From NCBI RefSeq assembly GCF_963678635.1, contig NC_087064.1, forward strand, positions 58,352,338 to 58,416,337: 64,000 nt of DNA, given 5' to 3'. Of the stretch, positions 1-11,887 are shown one piece after another. The stretch is from Symsagittifera roscoffensis. Taxonomy: Eukaryota > Xenacoelomorpha > Acoela > Convolutidae. The notes below the pieces were generated by a model. That model was not told the origin of the DNA. It saw only the letters and a program-made list of their open reading frames with translations, and made no database searches. The position numbers were made by a program, and so were the translations under genes. Positions within the stretch are counted from its first letter, which is position 1, and each line of letters begins with the position of its first letter.

Positions 1-1060
1 GACCCTTGTTACCAAAAAGCACAGGTATTTGCCCGGAAGTTGTGAAACTGAAGGAGGAAGCGCAGCCATTCCTCCCAACCCCAGTCTCTGCCTAAATAGA
101 AACTCCACATATTCTGATATTCTCTCTTGAAATCGGCCTCTAGTCTCGTGTTGGAGCTCATGTCTGCCGTTATGCAGATCGGACTTGTCTGAATATTCCT
201 TGGGTATTCCGAATTTTGTCTTGAAATTTCTCCCTATGGTTGGCTCAGCTTCCGCCTGATCCAATTACAACCCCTTGGTTTCTCTCACTTCCCTGAGCTT
301 CTTTATCATCAAATTTTTGGCGTGGGTAAGTCCCACCCCCACTCCCCGGACAAAAATATTTATCGACGTCCCCGTCGATGATGCTGAGTCTAAATTATCT
401 GGTGGTATCTCAAGTGGCCGATCGGTAGCTGTCCAACCGAAAAGCGTATCTTTTGTTATCACATGTTTTTCTGCTGACACGTCGACCTGCTGGATACTTT
501 GTGCCTCTTCTCCCTTGTTCTTGAGGTAACGCATCCATTCCAGTATCCTCAAGTTTGTGTTTTCCCTCCTTTCTATCTCGTTCTGCTCCAGGTCTATCTC
601 TCTTTCTGGTATCGAGTGATCTTCCTGCAAGGAGTGTTCGCTGTCGTTGATGATTTGCCATCTCTTCTTCATCTGCTACAAGCTCGCCCACGTTCACTAT
701 CTCCTCGCCTATCTCCTCGGGTTGTATCTTGTCAATCAAGAAGTCATCACCATACCTGTTGTATCTCATGCCTGTCCGCTTGCGATTGCCAGTTCTTGTC
801 CCTGCTGTGTTCGACAAGTCTGGTTCCGTCCACTTTGGCACCTCGTTCTGCTCTGGATCATTCCAATCTTCCTCCGCAAAAGATCCCGCATCTGAATCTG
901 CATCTATTTTCTCTTTATCATCCATGCTCACGTCCTCGTTGCCGTCATTCTTCTCTCTGGTGACTTTTTCGTTCCCTTCACATGCTGACTCTACCAGCAG
1001 CTACTCGAGTCCTTCCATATTCTGTGGTACACACCAGTTTTCCGGAGGTGGGACATGAGG
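1..1060 (-). pseudogene. Pol C-terminal tail with start of macrodomain-like module (fragment C)
   Basis: Minus-strand reading gives an acidic linker (PEREIDLEQNEIERRENTNL around 600), then IFVRGVGVGLTH (about 320-360), then a macrodomain-like stretch with MAALPPSVSQLPGKYLCFL at the left edge, where the window cuts it. A TAA at about 263 (GAA in copy A) interrupts the frame after ETKGL. The first part of the macrodomain (ITADMSS...FKREY) can be read only in a neighbouring frame, exactly as in copy A. Translation is broken by several shifts. Homology to copies A and B is clear; the ADP-ribose-related function is inferred from fold-level resemblance only. Confidence 0.7.
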
Positions 1061-1072
1061 TTTCAGATATTC

Positions 1073-2194
1073 TTAGTGCGCTGTATTCAAGAGGTAGAAC
1101 CATCCCTGCGGGCGGACCTCCGTTATCATGAACGGTCCTCGCCATTTCTTTAGTAATTTTTTCGTACCCTTCGGGGGTATGATATTCAGGAAAACCCAGA
1201 CATATTGTCCCATTGCATACGGTTTCGCCTGAAGTATTTTTTCATCGTACTTCTTCCGCTGTCTCATTTGTGCTAGCGCCGTGTTCCTCCTGCAGAGCTC
1301 GTTCAGTTCCTGTTGTTTCTTGACAGCTTTTTTCACATACGCCTGAGGCGACGACTTTCTCCCTTTCGTATTCTGGATAGAAGGATGTTAGGGGCATGGC
1401 TCTCTCCCTGCCAGTTAACATCATGAAAAGGCTGATTCCTGTTGTTGAGTGTTGCGTGCTGTTGTACGCCCCTACCACTTGCGGCAGATGCTTATCCCAG
1501 TCTGTGATGTATCTCGAGCAATACACCCTGAGCATGTTCACCAGCGTTCTGTTCTGTCTCTCCACTAATCCGTTAGTCTGAGGATGGTAAGTTGTTGAAT
1601 GCGAGCAATGTGCGATCTCCTCATCAACTCTTTTGTCAGGTCCCTCACGAAGGCTTTCCTGTTGTCTGACTGGAATGTCATCGGACGCCCATATCGCGAT
1701 ATCCAATGCGTTATCAAATGGTCACAAGTCTCCTCCGCTGAGGCTGTTTGACATGGCACCGCCTCTGCCAACTTCGTAAAGTGATCTATTATGACCGGTA
1801 TTTGATTATATCCCGAGTCAGTCATGCAGTTCTTCTGATGGTCTATCTGCCCGAATTCGATAAATTCCGAACTCTCTACGGACTTGAGTGGGAACTTCAT
1901 TTTTCTAGGGTATTTCACTTGTAAACACGTCAGGCATGCGTTCACCCATCTCTCGCAAGCCTTTATTAACCCTGGCCAATCAAATCTGTGTAGTTTTCTT
2001 TGTTGTACCTTGTCTACCCCCTGATGTCCCATTTGGTCGTGCAACCTGAATAACACTTCCATCTGGTATAACTGTGGTAGTATGATGAGATTATGCTTGT
2101 GTAATATCTTCTCCTCATCTTTTCTTCTACATGCTACCACACTATCAGCTGTCTGATAGAGTAAATCTCTTCTCTCTTTGTAGAACTGGCTCAA
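1073..2194 (-). pseudogene. Integrase remnant (fragment C)
   Basis: Three overlapping minus-strand reading frames give an integrase. The HHCC zinc-binding part reads HDQMGHQGVDKVQQ, then CLTC. The catalytic core shows QIDHQK and FQSDN, then NGLVERQNRTL with the glutamate, and the C-terminal module WRGPFMITEV follows. The catalytic triad is therefore recognisable, but frameshifts near 1330 and 1600-1700 separate its parts and SDNG has become SDNR. It matches the plus-strand integrase of copy A almost residue for residue. It is non-functional as it stands. Confidence 0.85.
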
Positions 2195-3062
2195 TATTTT
2201 GTAAATGTCATCCTCCAGATCCCCTTATTCTTTGACTCCTGTCCGGATCCATTTGAAGAGATTGCTCGTCATATTGTCATTCTTCTGGTCTCGTATCAGA
2301 TCCGACAGTCTGAATCTCGATTTGACGTGTTCCTTCAATGCCATCATCTGACTACTCAGTTCTCCAGGACTGTGGATGTCCTCTTTTAACTTGACGCAGA
2401 AGATCCTTCTCAGGACCTCCCTTTCTTCATCTGGCACCAGGTTTGTTCTGGCATTTGAATTGCATGAAAGCTCCCTGAACGGTTTCCTTAATTCTGCAAT
2501 TTTTTCAAGCTCTTCTCCTCCGTCCACTTCCTGTTGATCTTGGTTGTACGTTCCCGCGGAAGGGTCGGTTTGTAGTTCCCTGTCGCGGTGCCTCATTTTC
2601 TCTTCTGCCATTATCATGCAGAGGCTGTCTTGGTCATCGCCACTCTTCTCTGAGTCTTCATCCCATTCTTCGGACTCCCCGGACAATTTCTCTTTTTCAG
2701 CATCTTCTTCTGATGTGGGCCACTCCCCGGACTCTTGACCTAATCCAAGTTGTTCGGCCTCCTCCCTAAATGGCACTTTCTTCTTTCGAACTATAGTTTG
2801 CCTTATAATCTCTTCCGGGATTTTCTCAACTAATGACTGCACGACTTCTTTGTCATCAGGTTGCTTTTCTTTGAATGAGTCCTCGCCAAAAGCTGCTTCA
2901 TTTCTTCTCAGTATTGTGACTTCTGGTTCGTCTTTGTCCTTGTTCCGGACTAAGGGTTTATCGTCTGCTAGATTCTCGTGTAATCTCCTCAAGTCCTCAC
3001 CTATCTTCGCCCTTCCCGTCTCTACTTGACTGAGATCGTAGCCTTTTGCCTTTAGTGTTTAC
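2195..3062 (-). pseudogene. Acidic linker between RNase H and integrase (fragment C)
   Basis: Minus-strand open frame of about 255 residues, rich in Glu, Asp and Lys, corresponding to the unusually long spacer between RNase H and integrase in A and B. It contains EKLSGESEEWDEDS, LVPDEEREVLRRIFCVKL and RFRLSDLIRDQKNDNMTSN, all with counterparts in the other copies. Two GTCCGGGGAG motifs lie in it (2675-2686 and 2722-2732), coding LSGE and SGEW. No domain of known function is recognised. The upstream end at 3062 is the rearrangement breakpoint. Confidence 0.7.
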
Positions 3063-5056
3063 CTCACTATTTTTGACTTGAGCATTCTTTACTATGGGGT
3101 AGGATCAGTTTTTGTACTTGATTCAGATTGCCCAAGTCTTCAACCTTCGTTGGTGACCGTCTCACTTGCTCCGTGACTTCTTCAATCAAATTTGCGTGGG
3201 GATATGGGCACAGGGAAGGCTTCAGCAATTTCCAAACCGTCCCCAAGTTCGTAATCAGCATGCCATTTCCATTTTCCATCTTCAACTCCAACCTCCTGTT
3301 CGAGCGCGGCACGCTGATCACTTCTGGCATCTTCTCAAGTTCTAGGCCTAGGCTCGGCTTTTCTCTTTCTATCGGGTCAATTTCAATAATCTTCTCTGTC
3401 GAGAATTTTATCAACTCCGCCACTTCAAAACTCATGTAGGCGTTCCTGGACTCCGAATCCAAGAAAGGGTTGTATGCTATTCCCATTAATCCAGATACAA
3501 TTTGATATTCTCCCCGCCTTGTGGGCTTAGAGTGGTCTTCTGCCTGGGCTAAATTAGGATGCACGTCATGCCCCTCCTCGAACTTCTTGCTGTAGAACCT
3601 CCGTATTTCACCAAGTTTCCCGTGACTCTCTAGAGACTGTCTGAAGCCATCCTCTTTCTCGATTCCAGTACTCTGCTACACGTTCAGGACGACCGTGGAG
3701 ATTCCCTTTTCCAAAGTTTTACTTCCCATCGCCTTCTGATGACACCTTTGGACAGAACTGTCGGTCATCACTGTGATCCATCTTAAGAAACAAGTGGCAT
3801 TCTTTCTCCTCGCTAGACTCAAACTCGAATTGTCTCTGGCTTCAAATTATTGCGTGAGGTTGACACCTCCAGCTCTACTCCCACCAAGCTCCATGCGAAC
3901 ATCAACTGTCCTCCCGTCCTGACGAAAGGATATGCCATCAACGGCAAAGCGGACGAGGGTGTCCTCATCGCCTCTTCGAAATACTCCAGCAGCAGGTTTT
4001 GCAAAGTTCGCCTTAGCTGGTTCCCCAAATCTAACTCACTAATCTCGGCTTTCTGTTGGGTGGCCCAATGGCGACGCTTGCGGGATAATCTGGGATCAAG
4101 TTTCTTCAGGCAATCCTCCAGTTCTTTCATGGTCTCTAGAGCCACCCACCAGGTTGGAGCAGTGTTCCTCGTCGCATTTTTTTCAAGATGATCGCCCGTC
4201 ACATGTTTCCCAATGGCCTGGTGTTGGTTCAAGAGCCATTCTTTGCCGACATCCACATCCCACGTTTGTCCACTCGTCGAACCCCTTTTGGTGTTTGCCT
4301 TCTGGGTTCTGAAGTCCTCTTTCGTTGTCAAGGTCGTCGAGGCTTCCATTCCCTCCATCACTTCGGCCAACTTCCGTGGAGCGGAGCTGCCCTTTTATGC
4401 CGCCGTCTTCCATCGCGCTAGAATCATGGAAGCCGTCTCCTTCAGATTCTTTTCTGAGACTGCGTCCGCCGAGGGACTACTTAATTCTTTTGGCTCTCTT
4501 CTCCTTTTCCGAGACCCTATTCCCTTACTTGGGGGTGTCGCCACTATCATCACTGATTCGACTTCTTTATCCAGGTCTGGCCTTTCCATCTCTTGCCTCC
4601 CCCATCTCGAGCCTTAAGAATATTAATAACTTTAATCATATTACTAGTCTTACTCTTATCATCCTTTTCAACCATAATTATTTTATCATCAGTTTTTTTG
4701 TTCAGAGTAGAGCTGTATTTACATGTGTCAGCTTTGGTATTTTGTTCCGGTTCCCTCTGTTTGATCATCCTCCCTAGTAGCTCCTTTCTCGCTTTTTCAT
4801 CTAGTCCGGTACCCATCAAGACAGGGTCCCCGAACTTCACCACCGTGTTCCACAATTCTTCCTTGAAGTCCTCCAGCGTAGTTTCACTCTTCACTCTCTG
4901 GTTGAATTTGCTCAGGAAATCTTGCTACGCCTTTTCGTCCAGTGTGTTCAGGAACATCCATTTATTGCCCTCGAAAGCGTTCTTCTTGCTTTCTTCGGCA
5001 CTCAAGAGTATCATCCCTATGTTAGAGGCCTCACTCGCCAGGGGCAGTTCCAGATC
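3063..5056 (-). pseudogene. ORF3 N-terminal/middle fragment (fragment C)
   Basis: Minus-strand frames correspond to ORF3 of A and B. They show LELPLASEASNIGMILLSAE and FLNTLDEKA (about 5050-4925), KSETTLEDFKEELWNTVVKFG (4894 onward), a middle part ending EYFEEAMRT...PFVRTGGQL (about 4000-3900), and VSGLMGIAYNPFLDSESRNAY (about 3500). The frames are broken at several points. This piece keeps a middle section that copy A has lost, which helps define the full ORF3. The protein family is unknown. The fragment stops at ILPHSKE, where it is joined to pol. Confidence 0.7.
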
Positions 5057-7565
5057 TTTGCGATGATTGCAAGTTCGGACTACATAAACATCTCTAATTA
5101 TTTTTCTGGCTAAGATGTGATAATATTGGCAGGATCTGACCTGGATTGAATGCAATCCACGTCGATGCCGATCGCAGTTAAGCGGTAGACTGAAATGAAC
5201 ACGATAACGATCGTTTTTGCCGGCATTAACGAGCACTTGCATAGCAGAGCTCTCCTGAGGATATTCAGAGAGCCAACGACAGCTGAACTTGCTGTGTGGC
5301 CAGCTATCAAAGAAGTTCTAGGATCCATGGGCGAGATAATGGATGTATTGAGAGAAGGTCAACTCCAGAAAATAGCCCCTAAGACAGAGTTTGTTCCACG
5401 CGCATCTCCCAGACGGATTGAAGCTTGTGTACGCGATGATTGCACTTCTCTCTGAGGCAAAATCTGATGTGATCATACCCGCTCCAAATCAGCAATTGAA
5501 ACCGAGAAATCTGAGACCACTCTGATCGAATTGCCAGCCATATGATCACATATCTCGAATGCCATGAGAGGTCTGAAACAATAGTCGCTACAAATGATAG
5601 TGTTGGACGCAGTGTTGGGGTTGGATGTCCAATTTCAGCACGCAACTGAAAAAGAAACCGACAAGTCATGATTTTTATCGAGTTTTAGTGGATATGTCAA
5701 ATGAAATTTGATTCCGAGGATTGGAAGTCAAGGAAGAAGAAACGAAGAGACAAAACGCCAAGAAGACAAAGGCTGATCTGGAAGCCAATGTCCTGAGAAC
5801 GAAGCCTGAGGCAAACAAGTGGCTGCACTTGACTTCTCGAGTGGACGCATTGGGCATGGACGCTGTCGAACGAGGTCCACTAATGATCGCAAAGATCGAC
5901 ATGTACATTGTGGAGGAATGAAATTCAACCAAATCTGTGGACAGAATGAATCGAACCACGCTTGAAAAGTTCTGGACGGAAGATGTGCGAGGAGAAGAAA
6001 GAAGGCTATGTAAGTACGGATGGCATGTTGGAAGTATTGGAAGCAGGATGGACCGCGTCCTTCCCTATGAAAATATACCATCACTTTCCTCGCTATCTGA
6101 TACGAGAATTCCTCAAAGCGGTCACTGAGTGGTCAATTGGGATGATCTTGGGATTATTCCGGACGTTTGGAGCGGATATCTTCAGAAGGGACCTGCTGTG
6201 TTGCCAACGGAAGGAGTACATAATATGCGTCTGAGTGGTCCGCTAACACTGATCGCCATAACTAATGGATGATTAGGAGAGTTAATCACCTTGACACGTT
6301 ATCCGGAGCAGATGCGAGAGAACGTGAAAAATTTCAATTTACAGAGCTACAGCTTCCTGGACCCAAGTGCGAGAGCTGAGGCATACACTCATACGAAACC
6401 TCATGCAACAGAACCGCTTCAGCACAGGAGAAGACAAGACGATAGAGAGAGAGAGGAAAACGTGCGACTCCACGTGGGAGCCATGCCCTTGCTCACAGGC
6501 TTGTGCCTGTCTATGAGGATCGATCATTTAGCATTGATAAAGGGAATCAGCGTGTTTGTAACAGTGATATGTGATCCCGCTGTGACGATGACATTTCCGG
6601 ACCCAAAAGTTGAGAGGTACAGGAGGTCGGTGCTGCACTTGAACCTCATCTCATAAGTTGATGGTTTAACGCTCAATTGGTGTGAGAAAAACGTACTGCG
6701 TCAGGCTACGAGTGAAGATATGTACTTTAGAAAGATAGCCAAACCGGATGTGATGGCCTTGCACTTGATTAAACATTTCGTCGACAGGATAGGTGAAGTA
6801 GAAAGGGTGCACATCGAAGTATTTTCGAAGCTCTGGAATCTCCAACCCTGTGACAAGACGAACAGTGAAGTAAGCAAAAATACCTCGATGTTGACCGTAT
6901 ACCAGAAAATGAGAAAAGAGACAGAGCATTAGGCTGATTTCATGAGGTTACTTGAAGAGATACAGGATTTTTCTCACATTCGTTGGCTATTGCTCGGATA
7001 CGAGCAATAGCTTTCGCTCTGCGTAGTATATAGGTCCCGATTGAAAGCATTCGAGGGAGGGAAGGCGCAATTCTTTCTCTGAGTCTATGGATCCGTGCTT
7101 TGTGGTCAGACGTGCCATGTTACAGTACATGCAATTTGCGTATGGGGATGAATCGACTAGGAGGAGGATGAGTGACGTCATGACTCCTAAGCCCGGAAGA
7201 TTTGAAGAGAAGTGGGTCAAGTTGGACCTAGCGCAAACTATTATGAGAGTAAGAGTGGACTTGAAAGAGGCTGCGCTAATCGTTCCGAACGTGAGGCCAG
7301 AATTAGTAGCGACTGGAAAGTTACTATCCAGAAGACGTTGTAGATTATGGGCAGAGACCTTCGGGAACGAGACAGAATAAGGAGCGAGACGATGAAGAGC
7401 AGAATGATCGTCAGGCAGAGGAAACGATGAAGCAAGACCTTGACCAAGCGGGAAAAAACAGTAGGCAGCTCGTCAATTGGATTTTTTTTCTTGCTGAAGA
7501 CGAACCAGAGACGTTGGCGGGATTGACAGAACCAGCGGAAGATGAAAATTTTATGCTGTAACTTC
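5057..7565 (+). pseudogene. ORF2 C-terminal half (fragment D)
   Basis: Collinear with ORF2 of B from about residue 855 onward. Recognisable blocks are ITIVFAGINEHLHSRALLRI (5201-5260), LRTKPEANKWLHLTSRVDAL (about 5790-5850), a segment on helix-rich YPEQMRENVKNFNL (6297-6340), MRIDHLALIKGISVFVTVI (about 6510-6570), PEMTV-like KPDVMALHLIKHFVDRIGEV (6738-6800), and MDPCFVVRRAMLQYMQFAYG (7087-7146). The frame is disrupted repeatedly. It retains about 30 residues (around MPLLTGLCLSMRID) that are missing from copy B, so it is useful for rebuilding the alignment. It ends with a TAA after DENFML near 7562. The function of this region is unknown. Confidence 0.75.
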
Positions 7566-7599
7566 CTTCAATTTTTTTCCGGTTCACAACTTGCCGCAG

Positions 7600-10500
7600 A
7601 GCAACTCTCCTGGTAAAATTTGAACAACAACTAAGAAACTTCTGACAGAATCGCCTGACAGGAGAAAGATAAAAATGCTGCCCGAGTACCTTTCCTAGGG
7701 TGTCTACCAAAGGAAATACGGGAAGTTCATTACCGTGATCACGAGAATAAGACTGACTGAGGATGAACAGAGTTGCTTGAATTGAAGAGGTCTGGGCGGT
7801 AGTACAGTGCTACGGGACCCAGTCTTTTATAAAAACAAACCTCAAAAGACCTCTGATGCATTGATAATTTGGATTAATGAGAGGGAAGAATTTGAAGCTA
7901 TTGATGAGAGTGAAAAGAAATCTCCTATCAAGATAACGAGCCAAGAAAGGAACGACGAAGTAGTGTATCTGTCTAGGACGCGAAAAAAGGCAAAGCGTTT
8001 TATATTGGTGGTTGAAAAGATTAATGAGCTGAGGATTAAATTATGCAGAAAAGTCATGATGAGAACCTCTAAAAATGAAGGTGGTTTCTGAAAGTCCAGC
8101 TATAGCTTTCAATTCAGCCAAAAGAAAACGAGTGGAGGGTGCCGTTGACATGGACAAGTGATGACAAGCTGCAAGGCACTTCGAAAAATATGACCGACGT
8201 AGCGATGGTACCGCCCATTCTCCAGACAGTATGAAGATCAGGCAATTTGAAAACATAAGGGAGTGACCGCACTCTTACTGGAGCGACTTTAGAAATGGAG
8301 ATACTAAGCCAGTGTGCAGAGAGTACCCTCAAAGACTTCAAACCTTCGAGTATGAACCACGGAAAAGGAAGCGTCCTAGGACAGCTTACTCCGGTTGAAC
8401 AAAAAATGGAGACAGTCATAATAGACGAGCCCGCCGGTGGATACGTGAAGATGATGGAGTACAGAAACTTGGCTAGAGGACATCAGATAGCTTCAGAAAA
8501 CAAAGGTGCCTATGGAGTTTTATCTATGAAAAAATTTCAAATCACGACGAAGAAGCAGAAAACTTATGGGAAGCCTCGTCGGAGATGCACATGGAAACAG
8601 TGGACCAACTCGTGAATTTACCATGGAGGGCAGTATTGTTATGCCGTTTTGAAGAACAAATTAGAACTACTCCAAAAGTGCATGATCTGATAGCTATACG
8701 TACGTCAGGACTGAGCTGCACCGTGTTTCAGGACTGAGCTGCAACTCAGACTTGCTTGCTGTAGGGCGGGACTGACTATCGGAGAGTACCATTTGGAAGA
8801 AAGAAGTAGATCAAACGAGTAAAAAGTGCTGTCGATGATGCATCTGAGAGACCTGATGATTTATGAAGGAGCGGCAGTGGCGTGTGCGAAACGGAGAGAC
8901 GCTCTCTGCTTTGTCCGGTTCTTATTGGAACATATGTCGGCATCAGTGTCGGCTAATGTTTTTTTTTGAGAAAAGGCAGTGAAAATGGAAAGACGTTTCC
9001 CTTACAAGCGCTATTGAGCACTCATCAAAGCAAGTTATTGAGAGTGAACATGAAGTAGAAGACCTAAGAAAGGTTGATGAAATCCGAAGAATTTTTATCC
9101 AGGAGCTTAGGCTCACGAAAGAATCGATGGAGACAAACTTGAAGCCAATTTAACACTGTATCAGAATTTTTTGGATTAGCTCACAACCCTTTCATCAATG
9201 AAGACAAGCGGTGTTGCTTAGATTCTGGGTGTCTAAAATATCTAATATAAGAAGTAATGCCAGCAAAAAGCGGTGTTGCCTAGATTCTGGGTGTCTAGAA
9301 AGTCTACTATAAGAAGTAGTGCCAGGCAACAAGACAAGTTGGGACTTGTAATGGAAAAAAAGGTGACTGTACTTTCCGTACCGAAATCTGATAATAGAGT
9401 AGAGTTTGGATTGGGATTCTCAGATAAACTACTGAGGACAAGTTTGAATGTCGTTTGGGAACTAATGAAGCAACATGGTGTCCGAGTCCCAATGCTCAAT
9501 GCTGATTCAATGTTGCGAGTAACGCATGGCATACAAAGGGAGCTGAAAGCTGATATCAATTTGCGAGACCTGAACACAACCTTCGATTTGATGATTACAA
9601 CCTCTAGGAGCAGCCGAGAGAAGAACGTGGAGCTGCCTGGCTGGGGAGCGGAAGACTGGGTTAAACCTGGTTGCTGTCTGACGAAAGTCTCTAGAAAGAA
9701 AGTTCAAATCTGTGGAGGTCTTGACTGTGTGAAAAGACTTGCAAAATAGCATAATTAGCTGATGATTTTGATCGGAAATGTAGTAATTAAAACGAAAACG
9801 GCAACAAAATGGATAGCAGATTGTCAAGGAGGAACCGAAGTGAATCTAGTGCCTGCAATAGGAATCTACAGCATGTTTGGTTCTCTTGCGTCACTATTGA
9901 GAATAGAAAAAAAACAGGAAATAATCACAGCCATCAGTGTAAGAGTGTTTCCGGGAGTTTTACAGACTGAGCAGAAATACATCGGAAAGGGTAGAGAAGC
10001 AAATGATGTGTAAATGAACATCATACAGAGTGAAACATATCAAAGCCCGTCGGGAGCTCGAGATCTAGTAGGCTCGAGTGTGCCTCCTATGCTCAAAAGC
10101 CGGTAACCAGTTTGTGGCCGTGAAAAGCACAAGGACGATAGTAGATCAAGCCCTCAGTATCAAAATGAGTAAGACTTGCAAGAATGTCTTAAAAACTTAA
10201 CGAGTTGCTTTGTAAGATGGTTGCTGCAGTTCCGGAAAGAGCTAAGGACAAATTAGAATTGAAACCTGGAAAGAAAATTATGGGATACGTCAGTGGAAGA
10301 AAAAAGAAGAAAGGATCAACCGCGACGGATTGCATTGCAAAAGATGATATTGACGAAATCCACCGAATAATGACGGAAGTGTAACCACTGCTGGAAGCGC
10401 CAGGACAACGAAGTTGGAGGATCATCATGTTAAAGCATGATGAATTGACATGCCATTGTTTGCCACAGACATGGTGGTATCCTGGGCGTCGTAATCGGTG

Positions 10501-11140
10501 TTGATCTGGGACTCTGGAGAACTGCTGTCCATGTGTTTAACAGACTCATCCCAGTTCGTAACAATAGTGATTATTGGAGCTATGATGGCAGTTAGATGAA
10601 TGGAAGCTCATGTTAGAGAGAACAATCGACAGGAAGCGCCGACCAAGGAAAAGTTGAAAGAACTTGATTATCTGAAAGATTTAGAGTTTTTCGCGACAAC
10701 GTGTAAAATCTTGAACATTGCGATGGAAGTGAAGAAGACTTGGGCCAGAAGACGACTGAAGCCATGGTTCAGAGCCAACATGAGTGCCTGGTTGTACGAA
10801 AGTGCCAAAAAGCATATGTGGAAACACAGCAGTGTGTACAGTTCCGATGCGAGGTTTCTTCACGCATCGGAATGCAGCAACTACCGCAATAAAAAGAACC
10901 TCAAAGACATCAATTGTGACAGAAGAGAAGAAGAGAAGATTTTGGTGCAAGATTTTGATAGAAATGTGACGTTGTGCCTCCGCAACAGCTTCTACAGAAA
11001 CAGTGAAACTACTGTGGATCCTCTACCTTGTTGTAAAGATTAGGTAGAAGAGCAGAGGTGTTAGAGCGAATGGCCACTGGTGTTTTGCAAGATACTAAAA
11101 CCGAGAATGCAGAGTCGATGTCGCACGAGGAGACAATGGA
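7600..11140 (+). pseudogene. ORF3 (fragment D)
   Basis: Collinear with ORF3 of B. Shared blocks include EVVYLSRTRKKAKRFILVV (7957-8015), EILSQCAESTLKDFKPSSMN (8298-8357), GLGFSDKLLRTSLNVVWELM (9411-9470), LPGWGAEDWVKPGCCL (9631-9680), VNLVPAIGIYSMFGSLASLL (9841-9900) and PWFRANMSAWLYESAKKHMW (10762-10820). At the site where B has an in-frame TGA (36831-36833), D has a CGA arginine codon, so the TGA in B is a mutation. Several frameshifts and stops make this copy dead. No known protein family is recognised. Confidence 0.75.
9208..9330 (+). repeat. 62-bp tandem duplication inside ORF3 of D
   Basis: Two adjacent near-copies start at 9208 and 9270, each coding a version of AVLLRFWVSK. B has this stretch once (AVLLRFWTSRIVTI). 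It is a local duplication after loss of function. Confidence 0.8.
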
Positions 11141-11887
11141 ACATTAACCTTTTAACAACAGTCAAACGGCAAGATGCAAAAGAACTATTAGAAGAATTTA
11201 GACGTTTCTTGTCTAAACGAAGAAAAGTAAAAGAGAAGGACGCACTAAGAAAAATAAAGAGGTGGAAATTAAAACTCAGAATTGTTTTGTTTGAAAAAAC
11301 TCAAAAAAGCAGCCAAGCTAACATTGAAAATTAAGGAAAAGAAAGTTTTTAGTTATATTGAGTTTGTCATTGCTGCAGTTTTAAGTTTGCATTGTGATTT
11401 TTTTGGTATTTTCTGAGATACTTACTATTTATCTAGATTGGCTTGAGTGGAGAGTATATTTGAAGTGTTCCAGCCTGCTTGATTGTTTTTAATCAACTAA
11501 AAGAACTGTTCGCTTTGTGGTGAAATGAAAAAATCTTTTGAAATCTCGAACACAGAGATTGTTTCACTGATCCTTCTAACCACTGAATTTCCTAGCTTTA
11601 TTATTCAAGGTCAATAACAACTAAAGTTCCAGAAGGGAAGAGACATAGTAAGATAATTTTAGTTTGCTGGTTGCCAAAACGAATGTGCAGGTTAGTGAAA
11701 ATATCAAGAGGCGATGTACTATTAAGCCATTTTTTGCACGTAGTGAGTTAATATGATGAAATTCTTTTGCTGCATTTTTGTAAAAATTCTTTTGCTGCAT
11801 TTTGTATTTTTTGTTCGATAGTTTTGTATCATTTTCATGAAATTCTCGATTTTCAATGAATACATTGACCGGACTGACCGGAGAGTA
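11141..11887 (+). other. Conserved 3' untranslated region of fragment D
   Basis: There is no long reading frame, but the sequence aligns by eye with the stretch between ORF3 and the LTR of copy B (35569-36389, minus). Shared features are a Lys/Arg-type A-rich start, ACTCAGAATTGTTTT, ACTTACTATTTAT, CAGCCTGC, and the final block ATTGACCGGACTGNCCGGRGAGTA just before the LTR. Conservation of a 750-820 nt non-coding region between divergent copies suggests a role, for example in plus-strand priming or packaging. Confidence 0.65.

Larger units (their letters stand above)
1..5056 (-). mobile_element. Fragment C: rearranged remnant of the giant Ty3/gypsy-like element
   Basis: Read on the minus strand, this block first carries ORF3-like sequence (5056 to 3063) and then the 3' half of pol (3062 to 1, running off the left edge). 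In the fuller copies A and B, pol lies upstream of ORF3, so here the order is reversed. The junction near 3062 joins an ORF3 segment ending ILPHSKE directly to a pol segment resembling LKAKGYDL, the linker after RNase H. No LTR is visible. At about 5056 it abuts fragment D in the opposite orientation. Frameshifts and stops are frequent, so it is a dead relic. The sequence is closer to copy A than to B, for example in the integrase tail. Confidence 0.85.
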
